A DNA stretch of 64,000 nt, taken from positions 62,001 through 126,000 of the forward strand of contig JBKECN010000035.1 in the NCBI GenBank assembly GCA_047974565.1. Reading direction: 5' to 3'. The translations under genes were made by a program, and so were the position numbers. This DNA is from JBDIAG01 sp047974565. Lineage in GTDB: Bacteria; Actinomycetota; Actinomycetes; Actinomycetales; CAWJMD01. This document shows, piece by piece, positions 10,193 to 19,400 of the stretch (position 1 is its first letter; each line of letters opens with the position of its first letter). Under the pieces are notes generated by a model. It had not been told where the DNA came from. It ran no database searches and saw nothing but the letters and a program-made list of their open reading frames with translations.

Positions 10193-11791
10193 TCAGTGGG
10201 GCTCTGGCGTCAGGATGTAGAGCCGCGGGTCCCCGCCTGGATCCTGGATCACTCGATCCGCCCCGAGCGTGCCGGTAGCCACGCCAGCTCCCGTGCGTGG
10301 ATCGAGGATCCGGTAATGGTCGGGGACGTCGTCGCTGACCACCTGCACCGGCCCACCCTGCGGCCGGTACAGCACCAGCAAGCTGTCGCTCACGGACAGT
10401 CCCCGTCCGCAGATGGCTCGAGTCCAGTCGGTTTCGGCACCTTCCAGCGGCAATGAGCGGACGATCTCGCCCATCAGTCCGACGTAGCCAGACCCTTCGA
10501 AATCCAGCGCCTCCCGCCATCCACAGCCGGGGGCGAGGAAGTAGGGAGAGTGACCCGGCTCGTCGGCGTGCAGACGCCACTGCCACATGCTGCCCGCCCC
10601 GTAAACGACTCCCATGAGCGAGCCGGCGAACAGATTGCTCCACGCCTCGTGTCCCTGCCACCACCCTGTCGCCCTGCCGAGGAAACCGCTGTTCTCGTAG
10701 GTGGGTTCGCCATTGGCGACGGCACGACGGGGCTGACGGGCCGCCATCACCGCGACCCGCTCGGCAAGATGCTCGGCCTCGTGCCCCGTCTGGCACCACT
10801 GAAAGTCCAGCCACTCGGCGTCCTGATGGGCATCCGCCGGCGAATGTGGCTGGTAGTGCAGGCCGATTGGCTGGCCGTAACAGTCAGCGTGTTGAAGCGC
10901 CTTGCCGCCGGCCTCGACCTGCTCGAGTCGGCCAGAACCGTCGGCCCCGGCAAGGTAGATGGCCGGGCGGGCGCCGTAGCGGGCCACCAGGTACCGGTAG
11001 TAGCGCACGGTGTCGGCCTCATCGGCGACGGGGCCGATCACCGATAGACCCTTCCAGCCGAACCCATGAAAGAGCGGGCTCCATACCGGGACGATTCCGT
11101 GCTCGAGGAGGATGTCGACGATGCCGTCCAGGTACTGGAAGTACTCCGGCCGCAAGGAGCGCAAAGTGCCATCCGCGAGGTCGTCGAAGGCTACGTCGAA
11201 GCCCTCGTCCTGGGTCCGGTCGCGAGGTCCACGCGCCCCCATGTCCGGTTGCATGCTCATCAGGAGCACGGCGTTGAAACCCTTCGCTGCGCGGTCCCGT
11301 GCGTAGCTGAGCACGTCCTGAGTGGTCGCTCGCCACGGCATCGCCCAGGCCGTGTCAGCCGTGACGAAACTCAGGGTTCCGTCGGCGTGGAACACTTGCC
11401 CGAGGTCCCGGTCGACTCGCCAGAATCCGTGGCGGACAAAGACGTTGGTGGCCGTCGGGTCAAGCCCCTGCACGTCGATGTCGGGGGCTGGTGCTTGCTC
11501 ACGGCGCCCCTCGACTCGCACCGACCATTCGCTTGTCCAGCGTCCTGGGTGGGTCAGTGCCACCCGCGCCCGCCAGGTCGAGCCGCCGTCCCAGAAGGCC
11601 GGTCGGATCAGTGATCGTCCATCGGCATCGCAGCAGATCAGCTCCACCTCCGCGTCCGTGTAGGGATTCTCCACGGCAAGCTCGAGGTCCACCGCCAGCT
11701 CCACCTCCTGCCAGGGGCTCTGCACCGTGAGGGTGGGGAGACACTCGCGCGGTGAACAGTGCTGTGTCTGTGGTCTGGACACCTCGTTCAC
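10193..11791 (-). CDS. DUF4038/GH140-like glycoside hydrolase with DUF5060-type N-domain
   Basis: The 532-residue protein has an N-terminal beta-sandwich-like part (about residues 20-110) resembling DUF5060. A (beta/alpha)8-type catalytic region with FVTADTAWAMPWRATTQDV (around residue 145) and RDRAAKGFNAVLLM follows, matching DUF4038 (apiosidase-like, GH140-related). A C-terminal beta domain ends the chain. No signal peptide is visible, so it probably acts on an imported oligosaccharide. Its ATG overlaps the upstream permease stop by four bases, placing it firmly in the transport operon. Known DUF4038 enzymes act on apiose-containing side chains and other plant glycans; the exact sugar here is inference. 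Confidence 0.85.
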   Translation of the reverse strand: MNEVSRPQTQHCSPRECLPTLTVQSPWQEVELAVDLELAVENPYTDAEVELICCDADGRSLIRPAFWDGGSTWRARVALTHPGRWTSEWSVRVEGRREQAPAPDIDVQGLDPTATNVFVRHGFWRVDRDLGQVFHADGTLSFVTADTAWAMPWRATTQDVLSYARDRAAKGFNAVLLMSMQPDMGARGPRDRTQDEGFDVAFDDLADGTLRSLRPEYFQYLDGIVDILLEHGIVPVWSPLFHGFGWKGLSVIGPVADEADTVRYYRYLVARYGARPAIYLAGADGSGRLEQVEAGGKALQHADCYGQPIGLHYQPHSPADAHQDAEWLDFQWCQTGHEAEHLAERVAVMAARQPRRAVANGEPTYENSGFLGRATGWWQGHEAWSNLFAGSLMGVVYGAGSMWQWRLHADEPGHSPYFLAPGCGWREALDFEGSGYVGLMGEIVRSLPLEGAETDWTRAICGRGLSVSDSLLVLYRPQGGPVQVVSDDVPDHYRILDPRTGAGVATGTLGADRVIQDPGGDPRLYILTPEPH

Positions 11792-12687
11792 CCCTTGACA
11801 GCGCCGGACAGGCCACCGCTGGTGAAGAATCGCTGGAACATCAAGTACACGATGAGCACCGGCAGAATGGTCATGATGATGAAGGCGTTGAGCTGGCCAT
11901 AGGCGGTGTTGAACTGGGACTGGAAATTCTGCAGGGCCAATGGAACCGTCTGCACTGCGTTGTCCTGCAGCAGGGTAAGCGCCATGCCGTACTCGTTCCA
12001 GGTGGCGACGAAGTCAAGGATGAACAGCGCGGCGAGAGCCGGCTTGGCCAACGGCAGAAGCACCTGGAAGAAGAGCCGAATGTTGCCGGCTCCATCGATC
12101 CTGGCCGCCTCGTCCAACTCGCGTGGCAGCGCGACGAAGAAGCCGTAGAGGAAGAAGATCTGGTACGGGATGCCGAACGCGAGGTACGGAAGGATGATCC
12201 ACACCGTCGAGTCGAGCATGTGCAGAGCGGACATCATCTTGAACATCGGGGCCAGGGCCACCTGCACCGGGATCATCGCCCCGGCGGCCAGCACGAGAAG
12301 CACCGCCCGGTTGAACCGGAACTTCAGCCTGGACAATGCGAAGGCCGCGGCCGCGGAGATGAGCAGGCCGAGCGGAACCTTCACCAAGGCGATGAACAGG
12401 CTGTTCCGCATCACGGTCCAGAGTTCTCCACGATCGGCTGCCGCCGCATAGTTACTCCATGCCCAGGTCGTGGGCAGTTCCCAGATCGCCGTCGAGGTGA
12501 CATCCTCGTCCGTCTTGAACGACGTGAGCACCATAAACAGAAATGGCAGGAACCACACGAGGGACACCAGCACGAGGGCCACCCAGAGGCCTATCATCGG
12601 ATAGTCAATCCGTCTGTTCTCGCGAGGCGGCTTCGCCGCCCCGCTTCGCGTCTCGGCCGGCTTCTCTATCACATCGGCGGCACTCAC
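11788..12687 (-). CDS. Carbohydrate ABC transporter permease (MalG-like)
   Basis: A GTG start at 12687 gives 299 residues; GGAGG lies seven bases upstream and the GTGA overlap with the preceding permease stop confirms it. An upstream in-frame extension of 94 residues is charged and unrelated, and is antisense-like sequence inside the neighbouring gene. Six membrane segments are visible. The cytoplasmic EAA-type loop ELDEAARIDGAGNIRLFFQV (about residue 190), which contacts the ATPase, is present. This is the second permease of the operon, equivalent to MalG/UgpE. Confidence 0.93.
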   Translation of the reverse strand: MSAADVIEKPAETRSGAAKPPRENRRIDYPMIGLWVALVLVSLVWFLPFLFMVLTSFKTDEDVTSTAIWELPTTWAWSNYAAAADRGELWTVMRNSLFIALVKVPLGLLISAAAAFALSRLKFRFNRAVLLVLAAGAMIPVQVALAPMFKMMSALHMLDSTVWIILPYLAFGIPYQIFFLYGFFVALPRELDEAARIDGAGNIRLFFQVLLPLAKPALAALFILDFVATWNEYGMALTLLQDNAVQTVPLALQNFQSQFNTAYGQLNAFIIMTILPVLIVYLMFQRFFTSGGLSGAVKG

Positions 12688-13592
12688 TTTGAATCCTCCT
12701 TGATGGTCCAGACGAGATAGGGCACGACAAGAATCAGGGTGACCGCGAGAAGGATCACCGACAGTGCGCTGCCGGGGCCGAACTGATGGTTGTACAAACT
12801 CTGGCTGTAGGACCACAACGCCAACACCTGGGTGGATTGAGCGGGGCCTCCACCGGTCATGCCGACGATGAGATCGAAGACCTTCAGCGAGCTGATGATG
12901 GTCAGGACTATCACTACGGCAAGCGTGGGACGCAATGCCGGGATGGTGACAGCTCGAAAACGCTGCCAAGCGTTCGCTCCATCGATCTTCGCCGCTTCGA
13001 TGAGCTCGGCAGGAACTGACTGCAAGCCAGCCAGGAAGAGCACCATCGCGAAACCGGTCGACTGCCAGATGAAGGCTATGAACACCGAGTACAGAGCAGT
13101 ATCCGGGTCACCCAGCCAGTCGTGAGCCAGTCCCACACGAGCCAGCAGGGCATTTGCCAGGCCAAGCGTCGGGTTGTAGATCCAGGTCCACATCGTCGCT
13201 ACCGCGATCGAGGCCAACACCGCGGGTATGTAGAGCACCGAACGCATGACGTTCCGGCCCATCAGGGGGCGGTTCAGACCCATCGCCAGGACCAGCCCGA
13301 GAGCGGTCGGAATGAGTACCGACAGCACCACCCAGATTAGCGTGTTACCCAGAGCGGTGTAGAAGACCGGATCCTGCGTGAACTCGTACACGTAGTTCCG
13401 AAGCCCCACGAACTCCGGCTTCTCGGTCGGCAACCCGGACCAGGCGAAGAAGCTCAGGTAGAACGTCCGAAGGATCGGCCAGATCAGGAATACTCCATAG
13501 AGAAGCAACGCTGGCGCCAGGAACGGCATCGCCGCGGCGAATGTCTCATCGGATCGGCTTCTTGGACGCGTTCGATTGTCAACTGTAGTCAT
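12684..13592 (-). CDS. Carbohydrate ABC transporter permease (MalF-like)
   Basis: The protein has six membrane segments and the EAA loop ELIEAAKIDGANAWQRFRAV near residue 205, which marks it as the MalF/UgpA-type partner. Two adjacent ATGs exist at 13595 and 13592. The GAGG motif is better spaced (six bases) for the second, giving 302 residues. It follows the solute-binding protein gene after about 20 bases and overlaps the next permease by four. It forms a heterodimeric channel with that permease. Confidence 0.93.
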   Translation of the reverse strand: MTTVDNRTRPRSRSDETFAAAMPFLAPALLLYGVFLIWPILRTFYLSFFAWSGLPTEKPEFVGLRNYVYEFTQDPVFYTALGNTLIWVVLSVLIPTALGLVLAMGLNRPLMGRNVMRSVLYIPAVLASIAVATMWTWIYNPTLGLANALLARVGLAHDWLGDPDTALYSVFIAFIWQSTGFAMVLFLAGLQSVPAELIEAAKIDGANAWQRFRAVTIPALRPTLAVVIVLTIISSLKVFDLIVGMTGGGPAQSTQVLALWSYSQSLYNHQFGPGSALSVILLAVTLILVVPYLVWTIKEDSK

Positions 13593-13612
13593 CATGCACC
13601 TCGCGATCTCTC

Positions 13613-14866
13613 TCAGCGCTGGTTACTGTCAATAAAGGACTGGAGCGCGGCGCCGGCCGAATCGGGCTGAATCGTTCCGGCAAGCACTCCGTTCTGGATT
13701 CTCCAGTACTCGGTGGTCACACCCACCGGGAAGTTCTGGTCATTGTTGAGATAATAGCCTTGCGCATTTGCGATGATCTGCTGCATTGCCTCCTGGACGG
13801 AGTTCGATGAGTCTTCCGAGAAGGTGACCGATTGATTCACTGAGGTGGCTGCGAAGTAGGCACCTATTTGGTCTTGGACGGGCGCCGAGGTGAGGTAGTC
13901 CAGGAAGGCCGCCGCCTCGTCGGGATGCTGGCTGGTGGCAGTGATATACTGGCCTTCGCTGAAGCCATACAGGCGATCCGTGCCCGTGGGGAAGACAAAG
14001 ACGCCATAATCGTCTGGATTGGTGAGACTGCCCGTGAACCAATCGCCCTCGAAGGTCATGGCGGCTTCATTTCGCTGGAACAAGGCAGCGGCGTCGCTTT
14101 GGGCGAGACCTGGATAGCCCTGCTCAAAGTAGCCACCCCACTCCTTGAGCTGAGTGAAGGCCTCGTCGACGCACGGCTGGTCCGCCCAGGACACCTCCAG
14201 GGCGCTGAGTTGATCACCCAGGTCCGCACCACACTCGGTCTCGATGATGGCATCGAGCAACCTCATGATGTGCCAGTTGTCCTTGCCGCCGAGGGTCATC
14301 GGCGTGATGCCGGCCGCCTTGAGTTGCTGTGCGGCGGCAACAAGTCCGGCGTAGTTCGTGGGTAGTGATGTGATTCCGGCTTCGGCGAAGAGCGCCCGGT
14401 TGTAGTAGATCACCTCGCCACGCTGGGTCCACGGCACTCCGTGATGGCCGCCGTACTGGGTGTAGTTCGTCAGGGTGCCCTCACTGAACCGATCGTTCCA
14501 GTCGTACTGTTCGTAGTACCCGGTCAGATCCAGGCTTACGCCGGCGTCGACGAATTCACCGCCCAGGCCCGGCCCGGCCCACATGTAGTAGATGTCCGGG
14601 CTAGCGGTACTGCCCGCCGTGAGGCGGAGTGCGTTCTTCAGCGGATCGACCGCTCGGTACTGGAGGTCAACCTCCACGTCCGATTGCTGCTCGTTGTACT
14701 GGGCCACCACCTCCTCCAAGGCGGCTGCCGCGTCATCCGATGATGGGACGGTCATCCACCATTTCAAGACAACGTGATCGTTGGTCGACGATGGAGCGCA
14801 GCCCACCACGGCCAGCACCACAGCCACGCAGGATGCGCTCAACACCTGGGCTATGCCTCTTCGCAC
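13613..14866 (-). CDS. Extracellular sugar-binding lipoprotein of ABC transporter
   Basis: The 417-residue protein starts at a GTG with GAAGGGG upstream. A lipoprotein signal peptide with lipobox AVVGC puts the lipidated cysteine at residue 23. The mature protein (VVLKWWMTVPSSDDAAAALEEVV) is an extracellular solute-binding protein family 1 type, equivalent to MalE/UgpB. It captures the sugar outside the membrane for the two permeases encoded downstream. It is the first gene of the operon and lies below a recognisable promoter. Base composition is low for this window: bases 13741-13800 are 50% G+C by direct count, consistent with acquisition by transfer. Confidence 0.93.
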   Translation of the reverse strand: MRRGIAQVLSASCVAVVLAVVGCAPSSTNDHVVLKWWMTVPSSDDAAAALEEVVAQYNEQQSDVEVDLQYRAVDPLKNALRLTAGSTASPDIYYMWAGPGLGGEFVDAGVSLDLTGYYEQYDWNDRFSEGTLTNYTQYGGHHGVPWTQRGEVIYYNRALFAEAGITSLPTNYAGLVAAAQQLKAAGITPMTLGGKDNWHIMRLLDAIIETECGADLGDQLSALEVSWADQPCVDEAFTQLKEWGGYFEQGYPGLAQSDAAALFQRNEAAMTFEGDWFTGSLTNPDDYGVFVFPTGTDRLYGFSEGQYITATSQHPDEAAAFLDYLTSAPVQDQIGAYFAATSVNQSVTFSEDSSNSVQEAMQQIIANAQGYYLNNDQNFPVGVTTEYWRIQNGVLAGTIQPDSAGAALQSFIDSNQR

Positions 14867-14986
14867 GTGAACCCCTTCGGATCGAGTAGGAAGCCCGCAG
14901 GGTCGGAGCTGGAGGGTCGGATCGCCTCCGCTTGCGACCTGCGGTTCGCCTTGGGCCCTGACCGTGGTCGCTCAGGGACTGAGACG

Positions 14987-15015
14987 ACTATGACGGAGAT
15001 TGGTCAACCAGTCAA
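14987..15015 (-). promoter_or_regulatory. Probable promoter of the sugar ABC operon
   Basis: On the minus strand a -35 TTGACT (15015-15010) and a -10 CATAGT (14992-14987) are separated by exactly 17 bases, with 5/6 and 4/6 matches to the housekeeping consensus. The first codon of the binding-protein gene lies about 120 bases downstream. Confidence 0.6.
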
Positions 15016-15025
15016 CCGATTGACC
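15002..15025. promoter_or_regulatory. Palindrome overlapping the -35 (operator candidate)
   Basis: GGTCAA (15002-15007) and TTGACC (15020-15025) form an inverted repeat around the -35 element. A second small palindrome, TGGTCAACCA, is at 15001-15010. The position suits a repressor such as a LacI- or GntR-family protein; the regulator is not identified. Confidence 0.5.
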
Positions 15026-15027
15026 TA

Positions 15028-15043
15028 TGTGGTGTGGATCACA
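15028..15043. promoter_or_regulatory. CRP/GlxR-like site
   Basis: TGTGGTGTGGATCACA matches the CRP/GlxR consensus TGTGA-N6-TCACA at nine of ten positions. It sits just upstream of the -35 of the sugar operon, where cAMP-dependent control would be expected. Confidence 0.5.
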
Positions 15044-15091
15044 CCACTACGTCCCGGCGGGCCAGTCCACCCCACGTTCCACATCTTGTAT

Positions 15092-15111
15092 ATGCAGGCA
15101 GATACCTGCAT
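15092..15111. promoter_or_regulatory. Palindrome upstream of the ArsR-SRPBCC gene
   Basis: ATGCAGG (15092-15098) and CCTGCAT (15105-15111) form a perfect 7-base inverted repeat with a 6-base spacer, ending nine bases before the GTG start. ArsR-family proteins commonly repress their own promoter through such sites. Confidence 0.55.
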
Positions 15112-15120
15112 GATTGAAGG

Positions 15121-15969
15121 GTGACTCAGGAGAACGACGAGCTCTTTCGGGCATTGGCTGACCCCACCAGGCGCGACCTGCTCGACCGCCTGCGCACCCA
15201 GGATGGTCAGACGCTGGCGGCCCTAGGCGAGGGCGTCCGGATGTCCAGGCAATCCATGACCCAGCACCTGGACGTGCTCGCGCACGCAGGACTGGTCACG
15301 GTGGTGCATCGGGGCAGGCTTCGGCTGCACTACCTCAACCCGGAACCGATTCACCGCCTCCAGAGCCGCTGGCTCGCAGCGTTCGACCAACCCCGGTTGG
15401 ACGCCTTGGAGAGCATCCGCAACCAGGCAGAGGAGATCGCCATGGCCACTACCCCGACGATTCCGGAGTACGTGTACGTCACCTACATCAAGGCCAGCCC
15501 TGAGCAGATCTGGCAGGCCCTCACGGAGGCCGACCTGACCGCCCAGTACTGGCGGCATCGCAATGTCTCGACGTGGCAGGCCGGTTCAACGTGGGAACAC
15601 CTGAACCTGACCGACCCACCTGTCGCCGAGGTGACCGGGCGCGTGCTGCTGAGTGAGCCGCCGACTCGATTGCAGGTGACCTTCGAACCAACCGAGCACT
15701 TTCCGCAGGAACGGCCCAGCGTGGTGACCTTCTCGGTGGAGCCGGGAGACGACATCACCCGGCTCGTCGTCACCCATGAGAACCTGGCCAGCGAGGTCGA
15801 CCTCCAGCAGATCTCTCATGGTTGGCCCGCCGTTCTCGCGAACCTCAAATCGCTCTTGGAGACAGGTTCCACCTTGCCGCAGGATCCATGGACCATGCCA
15901 CCCTCAGTACCCCAGCCCTCCACGAGAACCAGCGACTTGGCCTGCTCGGCAAGCGATTCCGTTCAGTAG
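15121..15969 (+). CDS. Fusion of ArsR-type winged-helix regulator and SRPBCC (AHSA1-like) domain
   Basis: The 282-residue protein has an N-terminal ArsR HTH domain (residues 1-90; DELFRALADPTRRDLLDRL, then SRQSMTQHLDVLAHAGLV). An SRPBCC/AHSA1-type domain (about 115-250; VTYIKASPEQIWQALTEADLTAQYW) follows, with a Ser/Pro-rich tail. In many bacteria these two domains are encoded by adjacent genes; here one chain carries both, so a hydrophobic ligand bound by SRPBCC could directly control DNA binding. The start is GTG 15121 with a short leader and GAAGG next to it. It is divergent from the sugar operon. No metal-binding cysteine motif is seen, so metal sensing is unlikely. Confidence 0.88.
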   Translation: MTQENDELFRALADPTRRDLLDRLRTQDGQTLAALGEGVRMSRQSMTQHLDVLAHAGLVTVVHRGRLRLHYLNPEPIHRLQSRWLAAFDQPRLDALESIRNQAEEIAMATTPTIPEYVYVTYIKASPEQIWQALTEADLTAQYWRHRNVSTWQAGSTWEHLNLTDPPVAEVTGRVLLSEPPTRLQVTFEPTEHFPQERPSVVTFSVEPGDDITRLVVTHENLASEVDLQQISHGWPAVLANLKSLLETGSTLPQDPWTMPPSVPQPSTRTSDLACSASDSVQ

Positions 15970-16095
15970 GCGAGCACCGCACCAGACCCTCCCGGTCCGG
16001 GCGGCGACCCAGAGCCGCGGGCAGCCATCGGCGCCGGCCGGGCTACCCCACGACCTGACGCCGCTGAGCAGCCCTCCGGGCGCTCGAGGGATGAG

Positions 16096-16115
16096 GCGCG
16101 GCCGGCCGGCCGCGC
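16096..16115. repeat. Perfect 20-base palindrome
   Basis: GCGCGGCCGGCCGGCCGCGC reads the same on both strands. It lies in the gap between two converging genes and could simply reflect GC-rich low complexity. Confidence 0.6.
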
Positions 16116-16324
16116 AGAACTCGGTTGGCTGGCCGCCCACCTCAGGATCTCTCCTGGAAGACCGGTTCGGGCACCACCGAGGATCCAGGGCGGATCCCCC
16201 CACCGGTCACGCTCGCGGTGAGCGCTCGGCCAGGCAGCGACGCCCCACGCCAACCGCCGAGAGTCCGGCAGCCGGTACACAGGCCGCGGCGGATGAGATC
16301 CCATCCGCTCGCGAGCAGGCACAC

Positions 16325-16414
16325 CTGCAGACGGACATGCATACCGGCGCCGTCGGTGGGCGAGTCGAGCACCTGCTCAACCGACTGCGCCCCGGAATGC
16401 ATGTCCATCTGCAG
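16325..16414. repeat. Long inverted-repeat (hairpin) element, copy 2
   Basis: The left arm at 16325-16342 (CTGCAGACGGACATGCAT) pairs with the right arm at 16397-16414 (ATGCATGTCCATCTGCAG) over 18 bases with one mismatch. Inside, CCGG/CCGG, CGC/GCG and GTCGGT/ACCGAC continue the stem towards a terminal GAG/CTC hairpin, so nearly all 90 bases fold. The left 27 bases match copy 1 (8849-8875) except for four transitions. It lies 63 bases beyond the icmF stop. Confidence 0.8.
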
Positions 16415-16476
16415 ATCGGCTGCTTGGTATCCCAGGCACCGCCGCTTTCCGGCGGCCCGCTGGGGCCACGACGGAG

Positions 16477-19400
16477 CTACATCGCGCGCCGGTACTGCCC
16501 GCCCACCTCGAAGAACGCCTCGGTGATCTGACCCAGCGAGCACACCCGCGCGGTGTCCATGAGTACGGCGAAGACGTTCTCGCCCGACGTGGCAGCCGCC
16601 TTCAACCGGGCCAAGGCGGCAGGCGCGGACTCGGCGTTCCTGGACTGGAAATCCTCGAGACGGGCCAACTGAGAGCGCTTCTCAGCCTCGGTTCCGCGAG
16701 CCAGCTCGATCTCCGGGGCGGGAGCCGGGTCCGGGTCGAGGAAGGTGTTCACCCCGATCAGCGGTAGCGACCCGTCGTGCTTGCGCTGCTCGTACACCAT
16801 GGACTCGTCCTGGATCTTGCCGCGCTGGTACCCGGTCTCCATGGCTCCCAGTACTCCGCCGCGCTCGGTGATCCGGTCCAACTCGGCGAGAACCGCCTCC
16901 TCCACCAAATCGGTGAGCTCCTCGACGACGAACGAGCCCTGCAGGGGATTCTCGTTCATCGACAGCCCCCACTCGCGGTTGATGATGAGCTGGATGGCCA
17001 GCGCCCGGCGCACCGAGTGGTCCGTCGGGGTGGTGATCGCCTCGTCATAGGCGTTGGTGTGCAACGAGTTCGCGTTGTCGTACAGCGCACACAAGGCCTG
17101 CAGCGTGGTGCGGATGTCATTGAAGTCCATCTCCTGGGCGTGCAGCGAGCGGCCCGAGGTCTGGACGTGGTACTTCAGCTTCTGGCTGCGCTCGCTGGCC
17201 CCGTACAGGTCTCGCATCGCGATGGCCCAGATCCGGCGAGCCACCCGGCCGATCACCGTGTACTCCGCGTCCATCCCGTTGGAGAAGAAGAAGGACAGGT
17301 TCGGTGCGAAGTCGTCGATGCGCATGCCCCGGGCGAGGTAGCTCTCGACGTAGGTGAAGCCATTGGCCAGGGTGAAGGCCAGCTGACTGATCGGGTTCGC
17401 CCCCGCTTCGGCGATGTGATAGCCGGAGATCGACACCGAGTAGAAGTTTCGAACATCGTTGGCGATGAACCATTCCTGGATGTCGCCCATCATCCGCAGG
17501 CTGAACTCGGTGGAGAAGATGCAGGTGTTCTGGCCCTGGTCCTCCTTGAGGATGTCGGCCTGCACGGTGCCCCGCACGGCTGCCAAGGTGCTGGCCGCCA
17601 CCTGAGCGCGCTCGGCCTCGTCCACCTCGTCGGCTGCTCGTCCGGACGCCTGAGCAACCTTGGCGACCTCGGCGTCGATCGCGGCGTTGAGGTAGAACGC
17701 CAGGATCGTCGGCGCGGGGCCATTGATCGTCATCGAGACCGATGTGCTCGGATCGGTGAGGTCGAAGCCGGCGTACAGGTCGCGCATGTCGTCCAGGGTG
17801 GCGACCGACACCCCCGAGGTCCCCACCTTGCCGTAGATGTCCGGACGCAACGCCGGGTCGATCCCATACAGGGTGACCGAGTCGAAGGCGGTGGACAGCC
17901 GGGTGGCCGGAGCCCCTTGCGACAGATAGTGGAAGCGCCGGTTGGTGCGTGCCGGGTCGCCTTCGCCGGCGAACATCCGGGCCGGGTCCTCACCCTCGCG
18001 CTTGAACGGGAACACGCCCGCGGTGAACGGGAACCTGCCCGGCAGGTTCTCGGCCCGCTGGAAAGTGTAGATCGAATCCGCGTGATGCAGGCGAGGCACC
18101 GCAACCCTCGGAACGGTGTTCTCCGAGAGGGTCTTTCGGCGAAGCGGGGTGTGGATCTCGCGATCGCGGACGCGCACCACGAGCTCATCACCGGTGTACT
18201 CCTGGACGGTCAGCGGCCACGACTCGACCAGCCCCACCGCCTGCGGATCGCACTCGGCGTGCGCTGACTGGGCCAGGTCGGCCAGCGCGGCAGCGGGCGA
18301 GCCGACAACGGTCGAGGCCTCGGGCTGCGCCGTTGACAGTTCGCGCGCCGCTACCGACAGCGCCTCCCACCGTCGCAGCCGCTCGGCCTGCTCGCGAGTG
18401 TGCGCGTGATAGCCGCGCACCGCCGTGGCCACCTCGGACAGGTAACGCACCCGGTCGGCCGGCAGCACCGTGTTGATCGTGCTGGAGACCTTGCCCGACA
18501 CCTCGCCAAGCTGACCGTCAGGCACCGACATGCCATGCTCGCCCAGCGCATCACGCAGGAACTGGTACAGCGCGGTGACCCCGTCGTCGTTGAACGTCGC
18601 TGCGGAGGTGCCGAAGACCGGCATCTCATCCGGGCTGGTACCGAAAGCCTCACGGTTGCGCACGAGTTGACGAGCCACGTCCCGCCGGGCATCGGCCGCA
18701 CCCCGGCGCTCGAACTTGTTGATCGCCACCGCGTCGGCGAACTCGAGCATGTCGATCTTCTCCAGCTGCGAGCTGGCACCGTACTCCGGCGTCATGAGGT
18801 ACAGCGAGACATCACTGAACGGCACCACCCCCGCATCGCCCTGCCCGATCCCGGGCGTCTCGAGGATCACCGCGTCCACGCCGCTGGCCCGCAGCAGCAG
18901 GAGCACGTCGTCCAGGTGAGCCGGCAGGCCGTCGGCGCCTCCCCGGGTGGCCATCGAGCGGAAGAAGACTCCGCTGTCGTGGCCGGTGAGGGAGTTCATC
19001 CGGATTCGGTCGCCGAGCAGCGCGCCCCCACCCCGGCGCCGGGTCGGGTCGATGGCCAGGACGGCGAGTCGCACCTTGCCGCCGGTGTCCATGGTGAACC
19101 GGCGCACGAGTTCGTCGGTGAGGGAGGACTTGCCCGAGCCGCCGGTGCCGGTGATGCCCAGCACCGGGACGTGCTCGCTGCTGACGCGCAGGCTCTCTCG
19201 GACCTGCTCCGGCAGACCGCCTGCCTCGGCGACCGTCAGGGCCCGGGCCAGCGCCCGCCGGTCCCCGGTGAGCACGTCGTCGTACCGGTCGGGCGGGAAC
19301 AGGGAGAGGTCGTGGTCGCACTCGGCCAGGATGGTGTTGACCATGGCGGCCAGCCCCAGCCGCTGCCCGTCCGCCGGGGAGAAGATCCGCACTCCCCGCT

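Larger units (their letters stand above)
15970..16476. other. Long gap between converging genes
   Basis: About 500 bases with no convincing gene. It holds a perfect 20-base palindrome (16096-16115) and the second copy of the long hairpin repeat (16325-16414). Confidence 0.5.

Noticed and set aside
16777..18267. Plus-strand open frame of ~500 codons opposite icmF
   Set aside because: Composition is that of an antisense shadow (His/Arg/Val/Asp-rich), and icmF is fully conserved on the other strand.
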